NCBI GenBank assembly: GCA_019155185.1
Contig: CM032816.1
Span: 6,798,510-6,862,509, forward strand
Reading direction: 5' to 3'
DNA from: Beaufortia kweichowensis
Lineage: Eukaryota; Chordata; Actinopteri; Cypriniformes; Gastromyzontidae
DNA: 64,000 bases
The stretch's first letter is position 1. Each line of letters starts with the position of its first letter. A model generated the notes under the pieces. The model made no database searches. It was given only the letters and a program-made list of their open reading frames with translations, and was not told where the DNA came from. Positions 1-11,406 of the stretch are shown one piece after another. Both the position numbers and the translations under genes were made by a program.

Positions 1-1609
1 ATAAATAATTTAATTTAAAATGTAACAAAATAATTCAAATGTTTAATGTTAATAAATTCGTAATGTTAATAATAATGTTCACAAAGGCTCGACTGAGACG
101 AAAAGTTTTGGGGTTGTTTTATTGAATAACTTAAGTACAAGCACAACTGCAAGACCAAAGCTGGTAAATGTTACTCTCTTTCAGATATATAGTTTGTTGA
201 CATGATGCACATCATTGGGATAACCATTTTCCCCTCGTCTCCCTTTCACAACCCCTGTAAATTAAGGAAATTAAGTGCAGACGCTCGAGGCAACAGTCTA
301 AGCTATTTAAATCTTTAAATTTACATCTTCCTCTAGCGTCGAGTAATTGAACTAACTCCGGGCTTGTTCCATTAATTGAACAAAAATATCTTGTCTTCCT
401 GCTGTTCGTCTGATGTGGGAAACTAATTTCAGCCAAGGGGTAAGAAAATTTTGGTTGTTAAGTCCAAATAGTTTGCTTCCTGTATACAAACAGATTTGCA
501 GTGTTTTTAGTTGAGAATGTTTGGGGTGATAACATTAGGTGTATGTGCCAAAAATTACTGGAGAAATTTCACATTCAAATTTGTGAGCTTCCGTCATATT
601 TACAGCTTTTTTGCAAAAACTAAAAACTCGTCGGAAATAAAGTACTGCCATTGTTTATTTATTTCCGAATGTATTTTATTCAGGCTATTATCTAATTTGC
701 CTCTCTTAGTATTTGCCATGGAAATTCAGTTTGGTCACTGGTTGGCGCCAGATGTTAAGGTACAGGAAATGTACAACCGGGGAAGCAAATTACAAAGGTC
801 TAAAACTGTCAAACATCCTTTCGGTGAAATCCGTTTCTTTTCAACACAATGAACCTGTCTTCTACCTAAAACCGTGTGCCATAAAGACAGACATCTTTAT
901 CTAGCCGCGCGCAAAAATTGAAATGGCGCATTTTGCTCGAGGCGAATTGTGTGGGCGCCTTTTGCAGAAGCACAATGCATATCGATATACGCCATTTAGT
1001 TTTCATGGCCAGCAGAATATTATTACAACGCTGAAAGACACCGGCGAGCAAAAACATAATAAACCAAATTGAGAAGATAAAGTCTTCCTAGCCCAGAAAG
1101 CAAAAAGGCAAATGATAAATATATAATCAATTATAACAAAGTACACATTGCTTTAAAAAGAATCTATTTTAAAAACAATACAGTATTTATCTTTGCGCTC
1201 TGAAGGTTAAACAAAGGCACGTGAGAGCGCACAGGTAACCGTTATCCCCGCACACACTTGGCGTTTTACGCGTATCTTTGTTCAGACAGATAAATTCAAT
1301 ACGATTAAAACACGCATTCACATATACGTATACGTTCAAATCTGAATAGCAAGATCAAATGTTGCTCTTGTAACTCGCCCCAGCTCAGGCAGGGTTGAGC
1401 TAATTGTAGCCTAATCCTGCCCCGGGGCGTTTGGAGAGCCTTGAGCAAGAATTCTTGTTCGTCTGTCCTCTGTTATTCGGGCAGGAACGCTGTGCCTTCA
1501 ACGCACTCTCACGCTTCAACAAAAAAGAGGCAAGAAACAAAAAAGCGAGGCGAAGACACGCCACGATCGATCTCATGTTTTAAAGAGGGCTGAAGATACA
1601 TTCACAGCT
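1..1609 (+). promoter_or_regulatory. kctd15: 5' flank and probable 5' UTR of kctd15
   Basis: No gene is recognisable in the first 1.4 kb, which is AT-rich with only short random ORFs. From about 1200 the base composition becomes more GC-rich and several CpGs appear. The stretch 1500-1609 runs directly into the proposed first coding exon and is probably transcribed as 5' UTR. No TATA box was found at the expected place, so the transcription start is not fixed. A separate TATA-like string (TATAAAA) lies inside intron 1 at about 2040 and could mark an alternative start, but nothing else supports that. Confidence 0.4.
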
Positions 1610-3827
1610 ATGTCTTCCAAGGTAAGGACGCAGCCTTGACTGACTCCCGTGTGTAGCTTTTGTGGAAAGTGTCTGTAGCAGTCTATGGTCTTGTACCGAC
1701 ACCTCGGTGTTTAACGCGAGTTTTTAAAGCCACAGGGACCCGTGTAGCGCGTCTTTTAGATTTCGCTGGAGTCACAAACCCTTTTGCTTTTGGATACCGT
1801 GCGGAGATCTTGGAGTGCCGAAGTGGGTGGACCGAGATTGTAATTTTTTTCGCGAAAAGTTGTTTCTAAAGGACAAGCCACCTTCAAGAGAGACTGCTAG
1901 AAATCTCATCATTGCGTCGGACATCCTAAAATGTTTGAAACGGTACGGTGGTTTTTATAAAATATCCGATTTTTACATCTTTACATTCGTCCTCTGTGTC
2001 GTGCTTGTGCGTTTTTGGACAGGGAGGGCTGATTTGGGTATAAAATGAGAGGTCAGAGCTTTACTGTATTCTCTATGCGTACAGGAAGTGCGGTACGGAG
2101 AGTTGTGGGGCTATTTTACGCACTCCGGGGACTTAATTGGCGCAGTTTAAACTATTATTTCTTACTTTGTTGTCCTCCCTTTGGTCATATCTGATTTTGC
2201 AAAGTCGCATTCTTGTCGTTTGCTTCTGACCTTTAGGACGAACACAGGCTGCTTTTTTAATATCGTGGAAAAAGTGGGGCAGTTGGCATGAAAGTGATGC
2301 CAAGGCCAATTCTTTAGATGTTGTGTTCAACATGGAAACTTACAGGGGCGGATAATTCACAACATTTAATTCAATTTATTTGCGTGCCTTTATAATGACA
2401 CTGCGAGGATGAGTTTTCCAAATAACATTTTTTGTAAATGTAATGTAGGTATGGCTAATATGTGGATATATCAGGATATTTGAAGGCATTTTTACATTTG
2501 AAAATATAAAGTTTATTCAATAGGTATGTATATCATGTGTTTTTATATAAACACATACGCCCTTGAATGATAATAATGGGCACACATTGCTTTAGGCATT
2601 GCGCCTGAGGAAATGCGACTTTAACCATCTGTTTGGGACGAATTGATTATTGTTTTTTATGCATCTTTTTTGCACGTTTTATTATTTTAAATAAGTGCTG
2701 AGATGAGAGTGATTGTGTAATATTGTAAATGACAGTGTAGCAACATCACCTGAAATGTTATTTTTGACCCCGGGGCTTTGAGTTGCGTCTTGTTTAGTCT
2801 GTTTTAAATATCTGGTTTCATTTCAAAACGTTGATTCATCTGCTCTCCGAAACTTTTAAAGCCGTAGCTGATAACATGCCCAATATCTTTAATTAGGAGT
2901 TTACACTTTTCCTCTCGTTCCCTCTAGGTAGACACCTACAGTACCAGCATCCACCTCCCCTCCCTCTCTTTCTTTCGTGTTCGCTAATAAGCATCACTCC
3001 ATTACTTCCCTCCGGTTCTATAAAAAAGGAGGCAAAAAAAGCCCGGCAAATTTTCTTAATTAGAGTTGCGGTGTTAATTCTTAAGGTAAAAAAGCGATTG
3101 AGGAGAAGATGTAAAAGTGATCTCCCTCGCGCTCGCAGGCCAGAAGCGCACCTCAGATTGAACCTCTTATTAAGGGCTTGTTTCATACTGTTCTGTTTGT
3201 GCAGGAGGGAAGGAGTATGTCTCGGCTCTCTCTGACCCGGTCCCCCGTGTCTCCTCTGGCCGCTCAGGGAATCCCGCTGCCGGCTCAGCTGACCAAAGCC
3301 AACGCTCCGGTCCACATTGACGTAGGCGGCCACATGTACACCAGCAGTCTGGCCACCCTCACCAAATACCCCGACTCGAGGTAAGAGCAACCTGTCGCCT
3401 TTTTGTACTTGACCTTTTGAGGATTAGCTGGGATGGGCGAGGCTGGACGTTGACGTTTTGTTGACAGTTTATGTGCGCGTCCATGTGTTTTGGTAACATG
3501 TGACCATTACGCGCGCGCGCGCGAGCTTAAGTAAAACCAATAAAATGACCATACACAATTTTATATGTTTGTAGGCTGATTTATGATGATTTGCTGATTG
3601 AATGTAAACAAGTTTTTTCTTATGACATCAGCAGTGACATTTGGATAGTTTGGGTGCGCGCGCGCGCAATGCTCACGATTGGTCACGATTGTACCACCGC
3701 CACTTGTAGATCCGTGCAATTCCTACCTGCTAGATCCTTCACAGTCAAAATCCACAGAGGTTTGCAGATAAAGGGACACCACCTGTTAGAGATGATGCCT
3801 GCGCGTGTGTTTGTGTGTGAGATAGGA

Positions 3828-3859
<32 letters not shown>

Positions 3860-6800
3860 CGCGAGAGCTTTGCCACATCTGTTCAGGTTAACAGAGACCG
3901 TGGCTCTCTCTGATTTATTAATGGATATGGAGCGAGAGAGCACAGAGATGAGGGAGGGAGGGAGGGAGGAAAATGGGGGGAGGGAGAAAAGCAGGCAGCA
4001 TTTTAATTGCTTTTCGGAGGAAAAAAAGGACTGAGATGAAAAACTAAGATTGCCCAAAGCTATATGGTGAAATTCTAACTGGGGGAACGGCAAGACCATA
4101 TGAGAAAAAGACCACCGCGGGCACAAAAGAGGGAATTGGTTTTCTTATTAAGTGTTTTGCATCGCTTTCCAGAATGAGAGAAAGAAAGGGAGGGAAAGAA
4201 AGACAGAAAAGGAATGAAGGGATGAAATAGGAACATCTTTACAAAGATAAAGTAGATTTCGCCAAAGTGTGGACATCATTGTGAATGGTCGACCCCATTC
4301 CTGAGCTAAAATGTTTGCAGTTAAACTTATTTGAAAGATTTTAGGAATGTATTTGAAAGTTTGGGAGCCACAAGGGAAAAGTTGGTCATCATGGTATTTC
4401 GAAAAGTCACTTTAGTGTTTAATTATTTGCTTCCAATTAAAAACTGATTGATTTACATTTCTGCACAGAATCAGTCGTCTGTTCAACGGCACTGAACCGA
4501 TCGTTCTGGACAGTCTGAAGCAACACTATTTCATCGACAGAGATGGAGAGATATTCCGCTACATCCTGAGCTACCTGAGAACCAGCAAACTTCTCCTTCC
4601 TGATGACTTCAAGGTATAGGGAATAACTTTCATTCAGCTGCTCTTGTAGCATTGGCCTTCACATTGATGGCTTTCGGTTGACATAGAGGAACACTGAAAA
4701 ATTTGTTTTTTATAACTTACAGCAACCGTTACTGACCTCCACCAAGTTTTTATCATTTTCATTACATTTCTGTAATTTCAAAAATGTCATGAAAATCTAA
4801 AATTTCTTGTGACTTGTGAAGTTTCATTTCAGACTTTACATACAGTAGTGTGAGATACTGTTTATGATTTATGACTTCACTACACATGACTGTAAATGTT
4901 TTCTTCTCAATGATAAGTTGGTAAAGAACTAAACCCGCCTCAGCTTAAATCACATGGGTGAAAGTAATTGTGTCAATGGGATTAATTAGGGTGGGACTGA
5001 ATGATTCCGCCTCGGGCGCCGCGGTCGGCCTTCATGCACTTTACTAGACGATTTGATAACAGAAATGTATAGAAGGGAACAGAGGCATATCATTATTTCC
5101 CATTATGCTTGCATTCATACAATTCACCCAACAAAATTCGCCATGCCCTGACCTGTGTGAGCGGGAAAACTCAGCCAGAAATGAGTAAATGAACCAGGCG
5201 TCACACGTGGCCCAGCGCAGCCGCTGCTGGGTTCTGCTCTCGCTGGGTCGTGACTCCAACGTGGCAGAATCGCCGAATCGACATGTGCATTGGCACATGC
5301 CAAAACGTTCAAAAGGTTGTGCAGCAGAAATAAAAATTTGTGAGTTAGAGCCAAGAGTTTTATACAAATATTTCAAATCTATGTTCTGAACAAGGAAATG
5401 AAGAAAATGATGGGTGTCCTCAGAGATTTGCGTATACATCTCAATCAAAGTATTGCTATAATTGACACCATTTTCGCTCTCTTTTAAAACTTTGCTCTTG
5501 AAATCTACACACCGCATATAACATCCACTTTGGCTTTTCCGTATGGATATGGCCTGAAGACTAAATTCTCTCTCGTGTGGGCCGATGCTTTTAGATTCCC
5601 TTTCCCAAACGTGACTCACACAAGGAGCCTCTGTTAAAACATACCCAGCCCTCGCTGCAGACCTGGGAAAGAAGCTGAGCTTGTTTTTCTTTGAATTAGC
5701 GAGAGCCCGAAGGCCCAAAGTCTCCGTATCCATGTTGTCAGCACCAGTATGTGCTAAAGAAAGGAAGAGAGGGAAAAATAAGGAGAGAAAGAAGAGAGGC
5801 GGAGGGAGGGGTGTGGGTAAGAAAACAACTTCTTTTCTTGTGGTAATTGTAAAAAGCGTTGTGTCTGAGACGGTCAGTGCTATTGTTAGTGGCGTAGCCT
5901 GCAGTGGAATGAGTAGGTTTACAGGACGGGTATGAAACACCAGTGGAAGATCATGGTGTCTCACACGGCCACCAGGCATAAAATAATCAAATGTATTAGC
6001 TTTATGAGCTAAAATGAGTTTTAATATTTTCATGCTAATATTTCATAGATTTATCAAACTGTATCTTTAATATTGATAAAAAAGAAGCTTTTAGTGACTT
6101 TGAATTGTTCAAATTAATGATTGCTGTTCCACATGAAAAAACTATTTTTGTCAGGGGCAAAAATTAAGTGAAAAAAATTGATAAAAAATAATGTAACTTG
6201 TTATTTAGTAGTTAATATTTAATGATGGGTTTAGTATATGCCAAATATTTAATATGCAAACCAGCAGGAAATTAATAACGTTACAGCAGGAAATGAATAT
6301 CAACTTGATTTATTAGAAGTGTTTGACATATATGACCAAAACATGCTTCATCCCTTTAATAAAACCATTCATATTTGACTCTGCTTGTGTGACTAACTTT
6401 ATTATTCGTTTGTCTTTCCTATTTTTGGTGATAGTATAAAACTGAGATTTTTTTGGTCTTTGTAATGGCAGGGCTGAGGCACGTTGCCATCTGTTTTAGT
6501 AGTGAATAAAAGGCGAGTGTAACTGGGGTAAATGTGCTGTAGGGTAAAGAAAGCCTCAGGCACACGCAGGCAATCTGTGCTGTCTGTGTGTGTGAGAGGA
6601 GAGCCGTGAGGCCTGTACCCCCATCCCCTGACCTAAACCTGTCTAAAGATGGGTCAGATGGACGACTCCATGTGTTGGACTTTAATGTTACAAAAAAACA
6701 TTTCTGGATGTATGTTGAGGAAGTCCTTCATGCCTTTCCTTGTGCATTTACAATATTATGAAAACTTGTGTTTTGTTTGTTTGTTTTTTGATTCCTGTAT

Positions 6801-9800
6801 GCTTTGTTTGGTCAATAGTTTGTTTGTTTATTTCTTTGCTCAACAACAGAGGAAACAAATCAATGTTTGTTTGCTGTATAGTTTGTTTGTTCATTCATTT
6901 GTTTATACGGTCATTTATTCATTCCTTCTTCTTTCTATCTCTCTGTGTATACAATATTAACGTCCATGTGTTGTTCCTACAGGAGTTCCAGCTGCTGTAC
7001 TGAGGAGGCTCGCTTTTACCAGCTGACGCCCATGGTGAAAGAGCTGGAGCGCTGGAAACAGGACCGGGAGCAGCGGCGGACGTCTCAGCCCTGCGAATGC
7101 CTGGTGGTGCGGGTGACCCCTGACCTGGGCGAGAGGATCGCCATCAGTGGAGACAAGGCCCTCATAGAGGAGATTTTCCCAGAGACAGGGGACGTCATGT
7201 GTAATTCCGTCAACGCCGGATGGAACCAGGACCCAACCCATGTTATCCGCTTTCCACTGAACGGCTACTGCAGGCTCAACTCTGTGCAGGTACAGCTTTG
7301 TGATTGGCTAATAACAATTTTGCGGTATTTGATGATCAACACTTAGTGATATACTTTATACAGTGATGAGAATTAGATAATCTTTAAAGTTTTGAGAGTA
7401 CATGTGCAAAAAACAGAATTGGCACTTTATGGTAATTATGCAGAAAATTACAAAGCAGCCTTATTATTTATTATGTAAAATTTCATTTTATGATCCAATG
7501 AAGTTGTTTACACTCTTTCGTCTTATATGTTGTTTCGTTTTGGTGCATAATTTCATTTTAATTACATCAAAAATTTAACAGATTTACACTTGAAACTTTT
7601 ATTTTACACATGGATGAATACAGCAGTGAAATTTGCAGCAGTGACATTTTTAATTTTGGGATGAAATATGACATGGACTTAAAGTATTTAGACTTTAGAT
7701 TTTTTGTAATTTACATCCTTGTACATAGTGTCAATCAAGATTCAAGTGTTAATCAAGATTTATGACAAACTTTCAGGTTTGAATCTGGCATGCAACCTAA
7801 TATTGCCTCATAATTTGCCTCATCTCCACTGTCTCTATGAACTAAAAGTGTCCAAAAACTACAAAATTAACTTATAGGTCAGAAGTGTCAGTCACATCAC
7901 ATGGGTCACAATATTTTCACCTGTCGGTTTTGTTAACTTTAAACGTTAAACACTGACTTTAAAACATATTTTTTGTGCTTGGTTGATTGGTGAGATATTT
8001 AACATGCTGTGTTGATGTATCTTTGAGGCAGCGTAACCGCTGCATGTCATGATAGAGATGTGAGCGAGTGAGAGGTGTAGCAGGTGTGGATGAAGGTGTG
8101 GTTCCACAGATGCAGAAGTGAAGTTATACCCCACGAGATGTTTTCACATACTTCACGAGTCCCCTGTTTAAAAGGTGCCGCAACACATACAAGCCCAACA
8201 CGGGTGCTGGTATACACACATACGCAGATGTTATAACGTCCAGTACTTTGAATCCTAGAGGCGATGATAATGTAGAAATATATAGTCATGAAAACGAGAG
8301 GAGAAGAGAGGGAAATTATATGCATAATTTATTTCTAGCTCATCCTTAAGACAAATCTCTCCAGTGCTCGTACATTTCTGTGCCGCCGGCGTTTTAAACA
8401 CACATGCTACATTTTTAATACTGTACTTTGGTTTCTTTGAACAACCTAAACTGGTTTACGCTACTTTTTACACACGCCTAATTGACTTACTGTATAACTA
8501 ATTAGCGCGCCTGATAACGCTTGGATTTTCGTACGCTCGAGCGGCCGATTTTCAGTGTCGTCTTTGTCACATATCTCGGGTGTTTTGAAACCCACCTACG
8601 AAATATGAGCAGATCAGAGAGAAATGACAATGGACGAGAGACATAGACACAGAGTGAGAGAGACAGAGTTTGTTGCCAAGAAATTGTAGCCGTTTACTGT
8701 AAGAAATTTAAAAGTGATGCAACCATCAGAGAACTGAGTGTAATGTCAAAATCACAAGCTTTAAGATATCAATGCATGAATATTTGGAGGGCTGCTGATA
8801 TCCTGTATGTTCTTGTTTTATTTGCTCTTTAAAGGGATAGTTCACCCCAAAATAAAAATTCTTTCATCATTTATTCACCGTGAGATGTCATTACATACCT
8901 TTATGACTTTCTTTCTTCTGCAGAACACAAAAGAAGATATTTTGAAGAATGTTGGTAACCAAACAACATTGACCTGCATTGACTTTCATTGTATGAGCAC
9001 TAGAATATCTTCTTTTGTGTTTCACAGAAGAAAGAGTCGTATTCAGATTTTACAGAATTTGTATTTTTGGGTGACCTCACACAGACCTGCATATAGATTT
9101 GTTTTATGAAAGCTAAAACAAGTTTTATGAAAGTTTTATGAAAACTAATCAAGATCTAGTTTTGACAAATATCAGTTTGTAAAAGCAAATCAAAAACCTA
9201 GAATCCACTTTTTATGGAAGTCTATGTGAAAATCATTGTACGTTTGTCTCTTTGACCTTTATTGTTTATGCAAATGTCAACACAAAACTTGTTTGTTTTC
9301 ACAAAAACAAGAAACATTGAAACTTTGACAAGAAGTGGCCAAACGAACATTTGAATCTTACAGAGAACCTTGAAAATAGAACGAAAAGAAGAAACTTCAA
9401 AGTCGCCCGATTCGCGCATTATTATTCGTTTCTGTAACTCTGATGCAACTTGGGCCTTTAAACCGATAGCGCATGTTTTGGAAATGATGTTTTAAAATGA
9501 AATCTTTGGTCCTTAAATCAGCCCGTCGAAGTCTTTCATACCTCATCCGTGTATGTCGTAAGAGGCGTTCATTTCCTCTTCAAGTTTCTCCGCAGCATCC
9601 ACTTCCAAAGTAAGCATAAGGGTGGACAGTTTTTCTCAGGCCCTGCGCAGTTCAACCGATTCCCTCTTCTTCATTTTTTTTGCGGAGGGACTTTTATCTG
9701 GCTCTGTAGCCCCGAGCCACAACTTTCATTTTCATGTGAAGCACACTTGAAAGAAGTGCAGGAGTAAGTGAATACTAGAGGCGGCATGTATTGAATTTCA

Positions 9801-11406
9801 AAAAAAATCTACAAGCGCTCCGGCAGATAAAACATTTCGTTTGCTTTTCGTTGGCTGTGGCGGGAATGACAGCGACAGTGGACGGCTCTCTGTGAGAGAT
9901 CTCTGACAGTAACTGAGATGGTGGGTATTGGGTTTGGAATGAAAGACCCGGGCGTCTTCAGTGTGGGGCTGTCAGTAGGGGAGCCTATTCTCATTTGACT
10001 CTTCATCAAACCCCTGTAAACAGCCCAGGGGATGTCTGCTCGCTTCTCATCCCGGGTGGATGGTCTGGAGTGAGAAGCGTCTGAGGGTAATGGAAGCGTG
10101 AAGTTGTTGATAGCGCTGTTACTGATATTGCACATTTTAAATGCGTCTTGATGCAACTATGTGAAGTGCTGATAGTGAAGCATAAATAAGAGTTTACTCC
10201 GAAAACTCAAACCGAGTTAAACTGTTGTATGGAAAACTCAAAATACAGAAAGTGTCATTCTAAGTGATCAGTTTTAGTTGGAAGTATATAGGAAATAAAT
10301 GGTATATATTCAAACATTTTATTAGATGATTTATGCATTTAAAGGTACAGTAGATAAAAATGAAAATTCTGTCATCAAAATTTGATTCGCATGGACTTCC
10401 ATATGTAAAAAAAAAAAGATGTTCTTCAAAATATTTTTTGTCTTTTGCTTAAGAAAGGAAATTGTGGTTTGAAATGTCATGATGTTGGGTAAAATGACAG
10501 ATTTTTTTATCTTTAATTATATTTAAATATTTGTTAGGACATAATTTATGCCTTTTTCCTAGTATGGACATAAAAATTTAATTTTTTTTTAAAAATTCAT
10601 ACAAATTTTGACCAAAAAACGCTTTAACCTGTTAACTGTCACCGTTCCACAGGAGGAACACTCAGATTATTTTACTATTCATGTTTTTAATATTCAATGT
10701 TTTGTAGTTGAATTCTAATCTAATCATGACTATATTACTATAACTATATTTTGACAGAAATATCTAGGACTCAAGAATAAATACTTGACAAATTTTCATA
10801 ACAAAAAATATCAACTAAAAATTATTTTAAAAAATGTTAATGAATACCTAAAATTTAAAAAATGAAAATGAATGAAAATGAATAAAAAATAAAAGATAGA
10901 AAAATATATATTTTTTATCTCACATTTAAAAAATTGTAGTTTGGATAGTGCATTTTCATGTCTATGCTCAATATGTGCAGTGACAGTTATCAGGTTAAAA
11001 ACTTTTAAGATCTCACATGGGTATTTAAACCACCTAAAATGACATCTGAGCTACTAGTATGGTGAAAACCTTTTCATGGCAAAATTAACATTTGCATGGA
11101 ATTGCCTATAAACTTTTCTTGACATGTTCAAATGTGTTTTTTTAAAAGTTATTATATCAGTTATTCAGACATATTTTTGGCATTTGAGGCACACAAACAG
11201 CACCTGTTTTGCAAAGTGACCCAAAAACTTTCCCTGGTTTCTCCTAGGTCCTGGAGAGGCTCTTCCAGAAAGGCTTCAGCATGGTGGCATCATGCGGCGG
11301 CGGTGTCGACTCTTCTCAGTTCAGCGAATACATCCTGAGTCGAGAGGACAGACGGTGTCAAAGCAGCCACACGCCCATCAGGATAAAACAGGAGCCTCTA
11401 GACTAG
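1610..11406 (+). CDS. kctd15: KCTD15, BTB/POZ domain protein (five coding exons, frameshifted in exon 4)
   Basis: Coding exons: 1610-1621, 3205-3380, 4469-4613, 6983-7289, 11248-11406; all introns are GT-AG. The protein would be 265 aa (257 from the internal Met at 3217, context [13 protein letters not shown]). It matches KCTD15 better than KCTD1 in the N-terminus, with a BTB tetramerisation domain starting near [12 protein letters not shown] and ending in exon 4, then the conserved C-terminal half ([18 protein letters not shown]). The tail IRIKQEPLD contains a psi-K-x-E sumoylation motif, the modification reported for this family. KCTD15 inhibits AP-2 (TFAP2) transcription factors and limits neural crest induction. 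Oddity: after codons for EFQLLY in exon 4 a single extra T at 7001 creates TGA; the rest of exon 4 and exon 5 are open and conserved one frame over. As written, translation would stop at 117 aa, just after the BTB core. Exon 1 (MSSK) is inferred from a good donor and matching phase. Confidence 0.9.
1622..3204 (+). other. kctd15 intron 1
   Basis: Intron between the proposed MSSK exon and the exon starting at 3205. It is AT-rich and holds no recognisable gene. A perfect 8-bp inverted repeat (ATGTGTTT / AAACACAT) lies near 2535-2556. An antisense ORF overlapping the end of this intron and exon 2 (3390-2893) is a shadow of the coding exon. Confidence 0.5.
3381..4468 (+). other. kctd15 intron 2 with simple repeats
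   Basis: Contains (CG)n tracts near 3511-3523 and 3657-3668, a (GA)n tract at about 3827-3852, and purine-rich GGGA repeats around 3950-4030 and 4175-4220. The ORFs in this intron are made of translated simple repeats (RERERE, SLSLSL) and are not genes. Confidence 0.6.
4940..5035. promoter_or_regulatory. candidate conserved non-coding element in kctd15 intron 3
   Basis: High-complexity block with a TAATTAG homeodomain-type core, followed by a short CpG-rich run, within otherwise AT-rich intron. The call rests only on sequence texture; no alignment was possible here. Confidence 0.2.
5044..6033 (-). other. unexplained 329-codon open reading frame in kctd15 intron 3
   Basis: An ATG at 6033-6031 (A at -3) opens a reading frame of 329 codons on the strand opposite kctd15, wholly inside its intron 3. 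I recognise no domain. Around residues 70-95 the product has a proline, leucine and phenylalanine-rich hydrophobic run, but it is encoded by the complement of a purine-rich repeat, so it may be accidental. Other frames of the same stretch also hold ORFs of 60-85 codons, meaning the region is generally poor in stop codons. It could be chance, a lineage-specific transcript, or a remnant of something unrecognised. I would not annotate it as a gene. Confidence 0.15.
6983..7289 (+). pseudogene. kctd15: kctd15 exon 4 with single-base frameshift
   Basis: The acceptor at 6981-6982 is followed by codons for E-F-Q-L-L-Y, then an unexpected T at 7001, then GAG GAG GCT CGC (E-E-A-R). Without that T the exon reads through to its donor at 7290 with no other lesion. 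With it, TGA (7001-7003) ends the protein. The AG at 7003-7004 could act as a downstream acceptor, giving E-A-R-F-Y in the correct frame with loss of seven residues. Because the remainder is perfectly conserved, an assembly or sequencing error is the most likely cause; a real recent null allele is possible. Confidence 0.85.
8831..9077. repeat. foldback MITE, cyprinid type
   Basis: Begins with AAAGGGATAGTTCACCCC and ends with a TTTTTGGGTGA arm, and has the internal complementary segments AGAAGATATTTTGAAGAA and AATATCTTCTTTTGTG. This foldback structure is a very common non-autonomous DNA element in zebrafish and other cyprinids. Other copies in the window lie at 17711-17966, 26249-26490, 29352-29420 and 59887-60060. 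The right arm of this copy is incomplete. Confidence 0.8.
10341..10500. repeat. degraded foldback MITE relative
   Basis: Shows the left-arm order of the same family (AAAGGTACAGTAGATAAAAA then GAAAATTCTGTCATCA) followed by a TTCTTCAAAATATTTT segment. Strongly diverged and without a clear right arm. Confidence 0.4.
10623..10999. repeat. AT-rich element with 20-bp terminal inverted repeats
   Basis: The left end 10623-10642 (TTTAACCTGTTAACTGTCAC) is the reverse complement of 10980-10999 with one mismatch. The roughly 340 bp between them are very AT-rich. This is the structure of a small non-autonomous DNA transposon or foldback element. The sequence just to the right (11012-11070) recurs at 38976-39035, so the repeat unit may extend beyond the inverted repeats. 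Confidence 0.5.
11012..11070. repeat. dispersed repeat, copy 1
   Basis: A 59-bp segment beginning CTCACATGGG and ending GTGAAAACC is about 80 percent identical to 38976-39035 in taf4 intron 2, in the same orientation. Probably part of an interspersed element with more copies elsewhere in the genome. Confidence 0.55.

Larger units (their letters stand above)
4614..6982 (+). other. kctd15 intron 3
   Basis: A 2.4-kb intron. Its first third (about 4920-5950) is less AT-rich and of higher complexity than the rest and contains the long antisense ORF reported separately. A block at 4940-5035 holds a homeodomain-type ATTAATTAG core and a CpG-rich patch and looks like a possible enhancer. The last third has T/TTTG-rich low-complexity sequence (6770-6940). 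Confidence 0.4.
7290..11247 (+). other. kctd15 intron 4
   Basis: A 4-kb intron with no gene. It contains one cyprinid foldback MITE copy (8831-9077), a degraded relative near 10341-10500, and an AT-rich element with terminal inverted repeats (10623-10999). The stretch 8350-8620 is richer in CpG and complexity than its surroundings. Short direct repeats of the type TTTTATGAAA occur at 9106-9142. Confidence 0.5.

Noticed and set aside
2039..2045. TATA-like string in kctd15 intron 1
   Set aside because: No matching exon or start site could be identified downstream, and such strings are frequent in AT-rich DNA.
2893..3390. 165-codon minus-strand ORF
   Set aside because: It lies antisense to kctd15 exon 2 and its upstream intron; the plus-strand frame is the conserved one.
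3683..4126. 147-codon ORFs on both strands in kctd15 intron 2
   Set aside because: Built from GA and GGGA simple repeats.
8807..9109. 100-codon plus-strand ORF
   Set aside because: Entirely within a foldback MITE, which is non-autonomous and encodes nothing known.
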